Shown here: positions 1 through 11,846 of the stretch, in pieces
Numbering within the stretch: position 1 is the first letter of the stretch
Layout: every line of letters begins with the position of its first letter
Assembly: GCA_025084515.1 (NCBI GenBank)
Contig: JAJAGP010003144.1
Location: 1 to 64,000, forward strand
Origin: Ancistrus triradiatus
Taxonomy: Eukaryota; Chordata; Actinopteri; Siluriformes; Loricariidae
Direction of reading: 5' to 3'
DNA: 64,000 nt
Made by a program: the position numbers and the translations under genes
Notes under the pieces: model-generated
The model's input: only the letters and a program-made list of their open reading frames with translations
Told to the model about the DNA's origin: nothing
Database searches by the model: none

Positions 1-895
1 TGGTTTTAAATGTTTTGTAGGCCTAGTATTTTTGGTACCATCACCAGCATAAGTTGTTTTTAATCAGTGGCTCTGTGTGAAATGTTAGCTTAGCTAATAA
101 TATGAAAGAAACAGCCTTCACCATGGCAAGAGTATTAACATTAATATAATGAACATTTTATACAATTGCCTTTACTCCACATGCTGTACCAGGTTACCAT
201 TTTGAATGTTTCTTACGACCAGTGACATAAGGGTTAGGGGTGGGAATTGATAGGCTCCTCACAATTCGAATCGATTACTATTATAAGGTCTGCCATTCAA
301 TTATTAATCTATTAACTGATTATCGGTGCATCTTGATGCATCTTTTTTTCTATACAGGTTTATTTTTTCTCACAGCGATTCCATTACTTTGGTTTTGGTC
401 TCATGGTAGATTGTGGGGATCTCTGTGTCAGTAATGCCGGCCTTACACCAAATGACTTAAAGCAATTTCACTGTCTCAGACAAATATCCAAGCTCGGAAT
501 AAAATCATAAAAGAGTCTTGCAAGAGTGCTGCTGCCAGTGTGCATAAATTCCAGTTGCGGATTATTCCAGAAGCTCCAGAAGTGCCGATGATGCAAGGGG
601 CTGCACTCTCTCACAACTCTCACACACAGCGGACACTAAATAACAAGTCTAAATTGAATCTAGCAAGTATTTATCTTAGAAGAGAGGTTCACGAAAGATG
701 GTTTTTTGTACAGTTTAATTTAGTTTTTAATTTTGATTTATCTCTAAAAATTACTGAGTTCTCGACCTAGATGACCTCATAGCTGATTATGGGCATATTG
801 CTACAAATGGAAATTAATACAGACTTAACTGGGTTGTTTACCATTTAACTTGAGCTTTGTCATATTGGTTGGAGAATGCTGGAGAACAGCATTTT
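1..895. other. Intergenic, one hAT-like repeat fragment
   Basis: AT-rich sequence with no gene that I can support. Positions 235-345 (a 'ggggtgggaattga' start followed by alternating cgatt/aatcg words) resemble one end of a non-autonomous hAT-like repeat common in fish. I could not find its other end, so it is called only as a fragment. The short open frames here (240-434, 540-770) have no recognisable motif. Confidence 0.4.
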
Positions 896-1830
896 ACAAA
901 TCTCGCCATGGATTCAGTTGTCTTGAGGTCTTGAGGTTGTCTTGACACATCTCATACACCGAGGTTTTTGCTGTTGAACCACTCCTGTGTAGATTTGGCT
1001 ATGTCCTTATGGTTGTTTTCTTGTTAAAAGCTGAACCTCCATCATAGTCTCAGGTCTATTGCAGACCGGAACAGTTTGTCTTTGGGGATTGTCCTTATTT
1101 GACTCCATCGTTCCTTCTGAATTCCTGCAGATGAAAAAATCCCCACAAAGAAAGATGCTGCTTAAACCATTCTCCATTGTGAGGATAGCATTCTCAGGAC
1201 GAAGAGCAGTTTTTGTGTGCATCATACATACTGTCCCATTACTTGTTTCTCATGCCCCTCTTCCATATGGCCCAGTTTTGTAGAGTGTCCATCAAATAGT
1301 TGTCATGTGCACAGCTTTTTCCATTTCAGCTGCAGCTCTCTTCAGCTGCTTCAGAGTAACTTTTGGCCTCTTGGTTACTTCAGTGATGTTGGCCGTCCTT
1401 CATCAGTAACTGGCCTTTGATGAATGGCCTTGTCTAAGCTCATGGTTGTGTCATATTCTTTCTATTTTATAATAATGAATGTAATGGTGCTCTGAGGAAT
1501 GTAGAAAACTTGGGATATCTTTTTCTAACCAAACCCTGATCAATATCTTTCTATAATTTTGTCGGAATTGTTTTGCTAGCTTCTTCTTTGTTTTTATGAT
1601 GTTTGTGAAGATATGATCCCAAACTCTGGTATCTTACAGGACAATGTGTATTTATATTTAGGTCATATGACACTTTAATTAAAGTAATTAAGGAACTTCT
1701 GATAGCAGCTGGTTGCACCAGAACTACATGTATGTTTTTCACTGTGATAAGGGTGAATAATTCTGCAATCACTTTTATGGTACACTCATTAACAAAAAAA
1801 AAATTCACCAAATAGAAGTTGTTGTATTCG
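896..1830 (-). mobile_element. Decayed Tc1-like transposon relic, minus strand
   Basis: Read on the minus strand, this stretch follows the layout of a Tc1-like transposase that is very common in fish genomes. Recognisable blocks in + strand order are the antisense of the catalytic region (around 1010-1110) and of the central region (1130-1290), then the antisense of the N-terminal helix-turn-helix region (1340-1560). A leader that reads 'gggtgaataattctgcaatcac' follows near 1750. Every frame is interrupted, so no protein is made. The terminal inverted repeats cannot be placed exactly. The family assignment is from memory of the fish repeat consensus; the orientation is clear. Confidence 0.65.
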
Positions 1831-1898
1831 AATGAAACTTTATGTATAAATGTAATGATGATATATGTAAGTGATTACCATATTAGAGTGATAGGATA

Positions 1899-3469
1899 CA
1901 GTGGGGCAAAAAAGTATTTAGTCAGCCACTGATTGTGCAAGTTCTCCTACTTAGAAAGATGAGAGAGGTCTGTAATTTTCATCATAGGTACACTTCAACT
2001 ATGAGAGACAACATGAGAAAAAAAATTCAGGAAATCACATTGTAAAGGATTTTAAGAATTTAATGTAAATCATTGTGAGGAAAATAAATATTTGGTCACC
2101 CACAAATAAGCAAGATTTCGGCTCTCACGGACCTGTAACTTCTTCTTTAAGAAGCTCTTCTGTCCTCCACTCGTTACCTGTATTACTGGCACCTGTTTGA
2201 CCTCGTTATCTGTATAAAAGACACCTGTCCACAGCCTCAAACAGTCAGACTCCAAACTCAACCATGACCAAGACCAAAGAGCTGTCAAATTACACCAGGA
2301 AAAAATTGTAGACCTGCACCAGGCTGGGAAGAGGGAATCTACAATAGGCAAGCAGGTTGGTGTGAATAAATCAACTGTGGGTGTAATTGTAAGAAAATGG
2401 AAGATATACAATCTCCCTCGATCTGAGGCTCCACGCAAGATCTCATCCCGTGGGTCAAAATGATCATGAGAACGGTGAGCAAAAATCCCAGAACTAGATG
2501 GAGGGACCTGATGAATGACCTGCAAAGAGCTGGGTCCAAAGTAACAAGGTTACCGTCAGTAACACACTATGCCAAGAGAGTCTCCAAGAGAGCGTGTCCC
2601 CCTGCTTAAGCCAGTACATGTCCAGGCCCATCTGAAGTTTGCCAGAGAGCATATGGATGATCCAGAAGAGGATTGGAAGAATATCATGTGGTCAGATAAA
2701 ACTAAAATAGAACTTTTTGGTAAAAACTCAACTCAGCGTGTTTGGAGGAAGAAGAATTCTGAGTTGCGTCATATCTACTGTGAAGCATGGGGGTGGAAAC
2801 ATCATGCTTTGGGGATGTTTTTCTGCAAAGAGGACAGGATGACTAATCCGTGTTAAGGGAAGAATGAACGGGGCCATGTATCGTGAGATTTTAAGCCAAA
2901 ACCTCCTTCCATCAGTGAGAGCATTGAAGATGGAACGTGGCTGGGTCTTCCAGCAAGACAATGATCCCAAACACACCTCTCGGGCAACGAAGGAGTGGCT
3001 CCGTAAAAAGCATTTCAAGATCCTGGAGTGGCCTAGCCAGTCTCCAGACCTCAGCCCCATAGAAAATTTGTGGATGGAATTGAAAGTCCGTGTTGCCCAG
3101 CAACAGAATCAAAACATCACTGCTCTAGAGGAGATCTGCATGGAGGAATGGGCCAAAATACCAGTACAGTGTGTGCAAACCTGGTGAAGACTTACAGGAA
3201 ACGTTTGACCTCTGTCATTGCCAACAAAGGTTATGTTACAAAGTATTGAGTTGAACTTTTGTTATTGACCAAATATTTATTTTCCACCATAATTACCAAT
3301 AATTCTTTAAAATCCTACAATGTGATTTCCGTGGATTTTTTTTTCTCATTTTTGTTGTCTCTCATAATTGAGTGTACCGATTATGAAAAAATTACAAGAC
3401 CTCTACTCATCTTTTAAGAGGGAGAACTGCCACAATCATTGCTGACTAAAGTACTTTTTTGCCCCACTG
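1899..3469 (+). mobile_element. Tc1-like transposon (family A), full-length but inactive
   Basis: Both termini are present. The element begins CAGTGGGGCAAAA at 1899, ends TTTTGCCCCACTG at 3469, and is bounded by TA at 1897-1898 and 3470-3471, the standard Tc1/mariner target duplication. The terminal inverted repeats are long, about 200 bp (1899-2098 and 3267-3469), and have diverged by substitutions and small indels. Between them lies a broken transposase (2264-3249). Two other members of the same family lie in this window: a 5' fragment at 10807 and a short deletion derivative at 57176. The arm divergence indicates an old copy that can no longer move on its own. Confidence 0.93.
2264..3249 (+). 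pseudogene. Broken Tc1-like DD34E transposase (family A)
   Basis: The reading starts at the ATG at 2264 with MTKTKELS and a helix-turn-helix region (motif [14 protein letters not shown]). The frame is then lost by small indels around 2410-2470 and by stops near 2610-2700. The first catalytic aspartate lies in [11 protein letters not shown] (about 2690-2720), where the usual E of SDETK is replaced by K. The frame at 2864-3187 holds the second aspartate in [10 protein letters not shown] and the glutamate in SPIENLW, with 34 residues between them, as in the DD34E class. The family cuts and pastes DNA at TA sites. This copy cannot make a full protein. Confidence 0.88.
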
Positions 3470-3475
3470 TACCTT

Positions 3476-4200
3476 TACGGGTAAAACTGTATAATTGAAA
3501 GGAGGCTCTAGTACCCTGTTGATCACTGGAGACATACTGGAGACATGTTCTCTATTGTATCCAGTGGCAGATTTTCCCACAGATGTTGCAGCATATCCTA
3601 TAGATCCTGCACACTCATAGGTTGCCAAAGCTGACATCCTAGCTGGTCCCCTAAATGCATGATTACATAAATATGGCAACCGGGCAGGCTAAGGCATTGT
3701 TATAATGTGTCAGAGACATTCCAGGGGAAATCCTTGCTGTATGGGCGAGCATTATCCTGCTGAAAAATGGCAGTGGGAAGCCATGAGAGGCAACAAAATC
3801 TGTTACTGTCTCTCGTATCACTACTAGGGCTGAAGGGCTGACCGACTGTCGTATGCGATGGCTCCCCAGATCATCACGCCAGCAGTTGGGGCAGTGTGTC
3901 GCTTACATTTACATTATTTAGCAGACGCCCTTATCCAGAGCGACTTACAATTGATACAGTCTTACAATCTAAGCAATTGTGGGTTAAGGGTCTTGCTCAA
4001 GGACCCAACAGTGGCAGCTTGGCAGAGGTGGGATTTGAACCCTAGACCTTCTGGTCCAGAGTGCAGTACCTTAACCACTAGGCTTCACAGCAAAGGCAGG
4101 ATTGAGGTGCTCACCAAGAGTTGTCAGATCTCAAACAGTTTTGCAGCAATCAGACAGTTCTGTCTGGGTACGTTATATTTCGTCAGTGAGTATATATTGA
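3476..4200 (-). pseudogene. Relic of another Tc1-like transposase, minus strand, split by a SINE
   Basis: On the minus strand the sequence around 3750-3770 reads FQQDNARPY, the second catalytic aspartate block of a Tc1-like transposase. The stretch around 3850-3900 reads GVMIWGAIAYDSRS, the block that precedes it. Sequence after 4086 appears to continue the relic towards its N-terminus, so a SINE (3903-4085) has inserted into it. Stops and frame changes are frequent. It abuts family A at 3469 but belongs to a different lineage, because the DNAR block differs from DNDPKH. Confidence 0.65.
3903..4085 (-). repeat. tRNA-derived SINE (SINE-1), minus strand
   Basis: This is a complement copy of a SINE seen at least seven more times here. 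Reading the minus strand, the head has box A-like CTAGTGGTTAAGG and box B-like GGTTCAAATCC, the RNA polymerase III promoter of a tRNA ancestor. The tail is AGTCGCTCTGGATAAGGGCGTC followed by TGCTAAATxxTGTAAATGTAA, a 3' end shared by many fish SINEs and their LINE partners. It is full-length and sits inside the transposase relic at 3476-4200, so it is the younger of the two. Confidence 0.85.
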
Positions 4201-6295
4201 GGGGTGAATACTCATATAGGGTGCTGTAACTTAATAATGCATTTTGGGACATAGCTTGGAAAACATTTGGGTAGCATCACATCAACACAATATATTCCTA
4301 TATATGCCCCTTGTTCTTTTTCCTTATTAATCACAAACTCCTGTGAAAAACTGACAGACTACTGTATATTTTCTAAACAGTAACTCACTTTAAATAACTT
4401 GAGCGAATGCAACAGTCTAGCTTTAAAATGACTAGTCTGACAGTTCCATTCATCATGTGAGACTGTTGTTCTTAATCACAAACTTGAGTATTTCAACATT
4501 TGATCCACAGTGGTTCAGTGTGCATTTCAGATGTGACTGGATTTACTGAAGCCTGTAAATTCCATGGAAGTGGCTGCTACTCAAGCATATTTGTAGTGCC
4601 AAAAAGTCTGGAAAAAGGCTTTTGATCTTGCACAAAGGAACAGGCTCAAAGAAATCTGCAGGTATTGCCATTCAACTAAAAAGTATGTGAAAGTGTGACT
4701 GTGATTGAATGTGTATGCGAGTTTGTTATTCTGTGGCAGTTTTATTTTTGGTTTCTTGCATAGCTGTCAGAGAACATCTCCTTTAGAGTGTGTTGATTGT
4801 GGAGAAGAAAGCTACACTGTTGGTCTGCATGCTGTGCCTGTGAGACAGGCTGCCATGGTTTGAGCATGCCACAGCTGTGCAGGCCTCATCAGAACAATAA
4901 TGAAAAGCTGAATAATTGATACATTCTTGCAGAAATGCATTGTTTGCATTTGAATTAAACATTACAGGCAGACGCACTGAGCTTTGGGAGAAGAAAATAT
5001 GCAGAACTACTAAATAAAAAAGTGTGTGGAGCGTTCCAGTGTATAGATCGTTCTGTATGCATTTGTTACCTTTTGGGGACATTTTGCTGGACCTCAAAAT
5101 GATTTTTTTTTCTTTATAAAACATTTCACTTTTTCAAATAGCGGAAGCACATATATTCACATATGATCACTTCATACATCCGTAGCAGTACACTTCTTAT
5201 CTCCTTCAGTTGGACCTGCAGTTAGTTGCTTTGCCTAATACATTGTCACTAATAACAACACATCTCGTTATTTTATCTTTATAACTTGCAGGTATTGTAA
5301 AGAAATTGTAAGTCTCTCTGGTGCACATATTTGAAGTTTGAGCAGTTGGTCCTGTTCCTGATTTACTGACTGACAGCTAGCTACAAGGTTCTGCCCCTTT
5401 GAGAGGTTGACCAGTCTTCATAAGAGAAGCCGTGCATCAAGACTGGACAATAGAAAAGCGCACTGTCCCTTGAAGGTCGTTGTTTCCTTCTGTGCAAAAC
5501 ATGCCCGTCCACACTTCATACACTGTCAGTGAAGCTTGTGGTTCCAGGCGTGGCTCAAAAGGACACATTCAATGCAGTTTGAACCATTAGTCTTTCGTCC
5601 TATCGTTTTAGTGGATACACGATCAGGCACAGACACCCAGGGACTCACAGGCTTCACTGAGCGTCTATTGGCTCTGTGTCGGGGGCTTCAGATTTTGAAA
5701 GTAGTCTGCGTGTTCAGTAGAAGAGTTTGAGATTAATGAACGGACACTGCCATACTACAGTGAGAGCATTTGACTCACTAAAATATTTGAATTCCCCAAA
5801 GATTATTTACTAATACAAACACTTCAGTAAACATTTTGTTGCTGCATTGTATACTGAAATTGAAGGGAAGCTGGGCTTCTTGTGTAGTCATAAAAAAATC
5901 GATTGTGGTGCAGTCATGTCTGAACTTGTCCTTCTCTCTCTCTCTCTCTATTCAGTTTTTGTCTTGTGTCATCTACGTACATATCTACAGCTTTGCTCAT
6001 GCCAGGATCTATAAATAATTATCAATATGCCATTTCGATCTCCACATCCTCCTGTAAACCTGTTGTAGCAGGCCGAGAGCCGAAATGCTCACAAACCTTA
6101 GCCCATATTAGCCCACATTTGTCACAGGTAGACATGAGTTGGATTTCAGCATCAGACCCTCGATTTGCTTGTTATTCTTTTCTAACAATAGTTTTGTAGA
6201 GGCTTGACACATAGTTTAGCAGGCCTGAATACAAAAAGTCTACTACTGTTTGCATTTTACAACCTGGCAGTCATGGGTTTATTTAGTGACATTAC
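4201..6295. other. Intergenic, nothing recognised
   Basis: AT-rich sequence without a supportable gene or repeat family. It has an eleven-base T run near 5103-5117 and a short CT run at 5933-5950. The open frames here are short, lack known motifs and show no splice-compatible coding pattern. Confidence 0.4.
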
Positions 6296-6300
6296 TGTTT

Positions 6301-6455
6301 ATGGAAAGGAAGAGAGAAGCGGGTAAGAAAGGAGAGAAAGAGGCATCAGGGGAGAGAGGAAAGGAGAAAAGTGGAGGAAGAGAGAAGGAGGAAGAAGATG
6401 AAGGAAGAGAAGTGGAAAGAGAACAGAAGAGGGGAGAGAGAGGAGGATAGGAGAC
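6301..6455. repeat. Purine-rich (GA/GGA) low-complexity tract
   Basis: About 150 bp of almost pure A and G on the + strand, made of gaga, ggaa and agga words without a fixed unit. The apparent proteins on both strands (Lys/Glu/Gly-rich on +, Ser/Leu/Pro-rich on -) are composition artefacts. Such tracts can adopt triplex (H-DNA) structure. Confidence 0.85.
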
Positions 6456-6980
6456 AAGGAGGATGATGGCCAGGGGATAAGCACTAAAACTGATGGAAGT
6501 CCAGTGCACATTTGCCATTGCCAGGGCAGGAGTGGGCACCATGCCCAGCCTGATTGGCTCCACTGTGGTCTGCCCAGAGTGAGCATGCCCTCTCCTCCAG
6601 CTTTCTACTGAGAAATAAGCAAGAGCGGGAGGGGGAGAAAGAGAAAACAGCCATGCTATGATGTTGACCTATATCTCCAGCTGAGACTCACAAGCTCAGA
6701 GCTTCCCATTAGCTCCACATGCCTGATTTGGCAGAATCATCAGCATGTGCAGTTCTGTGTCATGTTACTAAAATTGCAAAATTGCTAAATAAGTAGCAAG
6801 TTACCACAGGCTACAGTTTTTGTTTCATGCTGTATTGAACCATAACATGCTGTTAATGTCCCGGCAGGAAAGGTAAGGGATCAGTGAGCTCTAGGAGAAC
6901 AGAGGACGGCAATGTTGTCAAGGGTGTCATGGTGGATCAGCAAGGCAGTATATTGCATTCATTAAATCTGAATTTGTTAT
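6456..6980. other. Unique intergenic sequence, moderately GC-rich
   Basis: Non-repetitive by eye. It contains a CCAAT-type word (gattggctcc, about 6550) and a TGTGGT word. No coding potential is seen. It could be regulatory DNA, but nothing here proves that. Confidence 0.3.
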
Positions 6981-6982
6981 AG

Positions 6983-7313
6983 CACTGGTGGGTGGCATAA
7001 TGGTTAGCACTGTAGCCCCACAGCTCTAGAGATCCCTGGTCTGAATCGGGCCTGGGTCTGTGTGGAGTTTGCATGTTCTTCTCCATGTATGTGTGGACAA
7101 CTTGGTTTCCTCTCACATTCCAAAGACATGCATTAGGTCAGTTTGTTGCTTCTAAGATTCACAATGTGAGTGAGTGCAGGTGTGCTTGTGTATGTGCCCT
7201 GCAATAGATTGGCACCCTGTCTAGTGTTGGTTCCTTCCTTGCACTGCTGCCGATGAGGCTCCGATCCCTATGACCCTGAGCTGGATTAAGCAGTATGGAA
7301 ATGAATGAATGAA
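6983..7313 (+). repeat. tRNA-derived repeat, SINE-2 family, near full length
   Basis: It starts with tRNA-like GGCATAATGGTTAGCACTGTAG and a degraded box B (ctggtctgaatcggg). A body typical of this abundant fish repeat follows: GTGTGGAGTTTGCATGTTCT, then ttccaaagacatgcattagg, ccctgcaatagattggcaccctgtc, and an end rich in GAATGAATGAA. Other copies are at 11112, 19712, 22168, 22325 and 49388. The head and body order supports the + strand. Confidence 0.75.
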
Positions 7314-7524
7314 AATGCCAATGGTATTCAAGATAGGACGGGGGCCAATAAACAGAACAGGTTTTTTGGTGACATTTATTCCATAGTAAATGGAAGCTTT
7401 TGAAGCATAACGTTTTATCACTTATAAACTTTTATATACTCAATGTGTTAATTCGGCACTCCTGTCTGGGAAGTGATGTTTTTGGCAGAATAAATAATGT
7501 TTGTATTAGATTGTTTCAGCAGAG

Positions 7525-7990
7525 CAATGTGGAGTGATGAACCACAATTTGAGTTGTAAGGTGATGCTCCAGAGAGGTGTTTTCGAAGACCTGGAGACAC
7601 ATGACAGCGTCTCTGACATAGTTACGCATGGGGGAAGAGGTGTGAAGGCATGGAAAGTGTTTCAGCTTCTGTTACTGGTGAGATGCTTCACGGTGAAAAT
7701 TCTGTTAATACTTTGGAGGACAGGAAAATATTGCAGAAAGGTTTGCTTCTGACAAATGAAAATTTGTTTTATAAGGAGGAATGAACAAATCATATTTTTC
7801 ATCAAGACAATGCCTCCACCCCCACTGCAGAGAAGTGGCTTGAGTACAAGTCCATCAGACTCAGATTTTGGCTTGGTCAGAGTCTCATGTTGGCCTCATG
7901 TTAAACACAAACTGATTTCTGGATGTCAGGAAATGTCTTTCTCCTGCTTATCCACTGTTCGAAGCCACCAATGCTGAGTGGAACAAACTT
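7525..7990 (+). pseudogene. Possible transposase relic
   Basis: Weak family resemblance only. The words MWSDEP (about 7530), HGGRGVKAWKVFQ (7630-7665) and a frame reading HQDNASTPTAEKWLE (about 7800-7845) fall in the order and spacing of the catalytic blocks of Tc1/mariner transposases (SDE, HGGG.VMVW, QQDNxxxHTA). Stops and shifts separate them. No terminal repeats were identified, so the borders are approximate. Confidence 0.4.
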
Positions 7991-8845
7991 GACACAGGGA
8001 AATCACAGGGAAGAGCTATGCCATATTACATTTCTTGCTAATGGTTTTGTTAACCATTAAATGCTGAATGTCTTGCAATTTGGGCTTGGCTGCTTTTGCC
8101 CAGCAATGTATGCTGCTAAGGCTTTGGGATGTGACATACTCTGGTTGTCCACCGTACTGGAGCTGACTGTCTCTGATAACTAGCTAGCAAAGAATGAAAC
8201 AAGTGTAAAAGTAAGTAAGTACTAATCCAATTGTAACAGCAGATCTGTAATATTTGTGATAAAGTATTTTCCAGAGAATTTTCATTTTACTTCTCAGCAG
8301 TTTGTTAACGTACAATGCTCATGTATCTGTAGCAAAATTGCAAATAAACTAAATTGTCTATGGCATCTCTTGAAATATGGCAACCAGTGTGAGCTCAGCT
8401 AATCACCCCTGACTTCAACATGGTTGTGATGTCACGTTACTAGCTCTACATTCTGTATTGCTTTGGAGGGCTATTTGTGCTGAAACGGATAGGGACATTT
8501 TAATAGATCTATGGGGATCAAAGTTATTGAACACATCCTCTGATATACGGCCCAAGGATGTTAAAATCTAGCCTACTTACAGTAGTGTTTATATTCAGAC
8601 ACACTAAATAACTTAATATTATTTGAAAAATGTATCTTTAATGTACCTCTCCACCACCATGCTTCTTAAATCTTATTTGTTGAACTGGTTTTAACTCACA
8701 CCCTTTCAATATGTCTTTCAAAAAGTATCAAAGTGAGCAAACTGCTACTTTATGATAAATGTCCATTAAAAATGGTCAGGTAGTAGTCCAAAGCTTAATT
8801 TACAGTTATGCTCTGCAAGTACAAATACTCAAAATGTCTCTGTTG
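7991..8845. other. Intergenic, nothing recognised
   Basis: AT-rich unique sequence. I see no motif, repeat family or coding pattern. Confidence 0.4.
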
Positions 8846-9553
8846 GGTTGGGTATAGAAACCTGGGTTCAGTTCAGAACTGGTTCCAAAATCCCAAGAAC
8901 TGGGTACCAATTAAAAATAGATTTTTGATTCAACTTTTTGGTTCCTACTAACACATTTTATGCTTCACATACACGGCCACAATTAGTGCAAAACCATGTC
9001 TGTCAGCAGGCACATAATTGCCAGGACCATGCATCATGTGTTCACACTCCTTTGGTATCGATACTATCGATATTTGTGTCAATCCACCCAAATCATTTTT
9101 ATGTTAAGCTTTTTTTCTTCCAATTTAACCTATAATAAGTAAAAGCCTTAATGTAAAAATGATGGCTTTCCTTTTGGACCCTGTGTTCAGGAGTTATATT
9201 TCAGCAATAGATATTGCTTATGACCAGTTGAGAGATGTGTGGTGTTTCTAGATTATTGTTTGAGTACATTGAGCCACGTTAAGCTTTATTCACGTTAAAT
9301 GTTTCACAATCTTCTGCATTAGCCAACTCCAAAGACATCGCTGGACGCTCGTTAGTAAATCCTGTACAGTCATCCTGTGATACCCCTTTCTTGTTAGCAA
9401 TGAAAAGGCTAAAATTCATGACTCACACAGTTATTCGTTATACCTAAACTTTTATTTCACCATTTTGGAATCTATACTTGGAATCGATAAGAATCGGAAT
9501 TGATAAAATGAATCTGAATCAGAATCGATAAAACGCAAACGATACCCAATCCT
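8846..9553. mobile_element. Non-autonomous hAT-like MITE with TTGGGTAT termini
   Basis: The left end reads ttgggttgggtatag and the right end gatacccaatcct, which pair as an inverted repeat of about 12 bp. The subterminal zones are rich in gaatcgata and atcgatac words, as in hAT-type MITEs of fish. There is no transposase coding. The exact target duplication cannot be read with confidence. Confidence 0.5.
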
Positions 9554-10806
9554 AAATGTGACTTTAGTGCTGATGTGGTCCAAAAACCAATCTGTATAAT
9601 CACAATAAGCCATCTAAGAGGATATTTCAGACATTGGAATTATACCAAAATGTGAAGGGTGAATTTTGCATTTTGCTGCCATGCCAGAGACGTAATACCA
9701 GCTCCTGTAGTGTATCTAAAGAAACTCTTTCACTCAGAGGTGCTTACAAATTACAAACATGTGCCAATTACTCATTCAACCAACATACTACCCACGAAAA
9801 ACGTTCTGTGTGCCCGAGAGAATGGGCTATGCATACTAACCCAATACATGTGCTTTCCATATCTCTACTTTCCCCATGCAGCACCAACGATGGATGTATT
9901 TATTAGAGAATAAAGTAACTCTAAGCAGCCGCGACACTTTTATAGTGGCCTCCCCCGCTGCTTCTCCACACTACACTCTAGACTTCTCACTGAGAACAAA
10001 TTGACTGAGTGGGAAGGAGGGAGCGTGGGAGAGAATGAGAGAGAAAGAAAGACAGAGAAAGAGAGAGAGTCCTGAGATGTCAGCAAATGGAGAGTATGAG
10101 TGATGTGTGGCCAGTTTGGCCTACATCTGGTTTCCTAAGCAGTCGGTGCAGAAAGCCATATGGGCCTGGGGGTCAAGATCGGGAAAATGAGAGAAAGAGA
10201 GTGAGGTAGAGAAGCCACTAGTTTACTTCTTAGCAAGATTTGATATGAGTCATAACCTACCATTTTGAGAGGGAAAGTGAGAGCGAAAAAGAGTGATGTA
10301 TGCTGGGAAGCTAGCTGAAACAGTCAGACACGAGGACTCAGAATGAGGGTAGTCTAGCTGAACAGAAGAGAATGTCAGCATGGTAAAGTGCAGCGTGGTT
10401 ACATATCCATAATTGTCATTTCCAGTGCCAAGTGACCATACCTCACTAACCATGCAGAATTTGTATACCCTTCTGGTTACTAACATCATTAAACAGGAAT
10501 ATTTGAAATTAAGTAAGGATTGAATAAATAAGAAAGAGAACCTACCAACAATTGCTTTTTCTACTAATACAGCAATCTGTAGTAAAAGAGTAATGATTGT
10601 CTGTCAACATTTTATTCAATTGAATTCCATTCACTGTCCATGTTATATCTGCCACCAAATATTGGTCAAAGTTGGCTCTTAATTTTATTGATTTGTTTTA
10701 TTTAAGATTGAAACACTGACAAAGCTCAGGTAACCATTACTGTTCACTTTGCTGTAACTAAAAATGGTGCAGCAATTTGCAGGAATTTTTATAGGAGGAA
10801 CGTGTA
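9554..10806. other. Intergenic with a GA-rich tract
   Basis: No gene supported. A purine-rich tract (gaga/gaaag words) occupies about 10010-10075 with a shorter one at 10185-10210. The two overlapping frames at 9634-9913 show no motif. Confidence 0.4.
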
Positions 10807-11095
10807 CAGTGGGGCAACGTGTACCTGTGTTAATGGCACCTGTTTGACCTCGTTATCTGTATAAAAGACACCTGTCCACAGCCTCAAATAGTCAGACTCC
10901 AAACTCAACCATGGCCAAGACCAAAGAGCTGTCCAAGGACACCAGGAAGAAAATTGTAGACCTGCACCAGGCTGAGAGGAGTGAATCTACAATAGGCAAG
11001 CAGGTTGGTGTGAATAAATCAACTGTGGGAGCAATTGTAAGAAAATGGAAGACATACAAGACCATTGATAATCTCCCTCGACTTAGGTCAGTTGG
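10807..11095 (+). mobile_element. 5' fragment of Tc1-like family A
   Basis: TA plus CAGTGGGGCA (10805-10816) marks the left terminus. The sequence then jumps directly to the internal leader of family A (compare 2181-2262) and continues through the start of the transposase, ending abruptly near 11095. Most of the 5' terminal repeat and everything after the DNA-binding region is gone. Confidence 0.85.
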
Positions 11096-11114
11096 TGTCT
11101 CTAAAGTGTACTAG
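10911..11114 (+). pseudogene. Tc1-like transposase N-terminus, DNA-binding region still open
   Basis: It begins with a good Kozak context (aaccATGg) and [17 protein letters not shown], then the helix-turn-helix core ([14 protein letters not shown] and GAIVRKW). The frame stays open for 67 codons, until after the family homology ends (about residue 60). It lacks all catalytic residues. It is best called a truncated transposase. The open DNA-binding domain is what transposon domestication starts from, but there is no evidence that it is expressed. Confidence 0.8.
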
Positions 11115-11243
11115 TGTGACTGAGTGTGTGTGTATGTTCATGTACCCTGTGATGGATTGGTGCCCTGTTCAGGGGGGGTCCCTCCTTGTACCCTGTGTTG
11201 CCGGATATGTCCCTCAGAAAAAGTGAATGAGTGAGTGAGTATA
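11112..11243 (+). repeat. SINE-2 3' fragment
   Basis: The sequence gtgtgtatgttcatgtaccctgtgatggattgg, then a ggtgccctgttcagg block and a gtgaatgagtgagtgag end, matches the 3' half of the repeats at 6983 and 22325. The head is absent. It directly follows the family A fragment. Confidence 0.6.
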
Positions 11244-11846
11244 CACAGTCTATAGTCAGTTGTGGATGGTTAATCTACACAAGAATCCCTTCAATAAACT
11301 ATATCAATAAACTTGCAATGTCCCACATTTCAGCAGGAGCCCCCTGGGGCAGACAAGCAAGAACACCACAGACTTGCATTTTAACATGAAATATGCTCTA
11401 GGAACTGTTCTTCCTTCTAAGAAAGTATGAATATAATAATTCTTATAACCCATAGCGGTTGCCACATTGGACCATACGCATACGACCAAACGACCAACAG
11501 TTTTTTCCCATTTATATGGGCTTGGGACTGGCAGTAGGAGTACATCCCCAGTGGGTGAGGTTTTTCCGTAAACAGGCTATTTGTCCTTCATATTGCAAAC
11601 CCCACTGGGCTTGAGCCAAGCCTTCAGACAATGTCATTTTCAAGCAGCTAGCACTAGCCACTGAGTCACCAAGACAAACATAGAAAGTTCTAATCAAAGC
11701 ATAACTTCTTAGTAGTACTGTAGTACTAGTAGTAGTGTTGATTAATGGAGCAAACCTCTTCATGACTTCATCACCAACTGTCATTGGAACTGTAATGACT
11801 GGCACCTGACTGGACTTATCCTGTAGACAAGTGAAGATGGGGAGAA
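11244..11846. other. Intergenic, nothing recognised
   Basis: Unique-looking sequence with no motif or repeat identified. The minus-strand frame at 11512-11805 has no known domain. Confidence 0.35.

Noticed and set aside
6250..6586. Charged or Ser/Leu-rich proteins on both strands
   Set aside because: They come from a purine-rich low-complexity tract.
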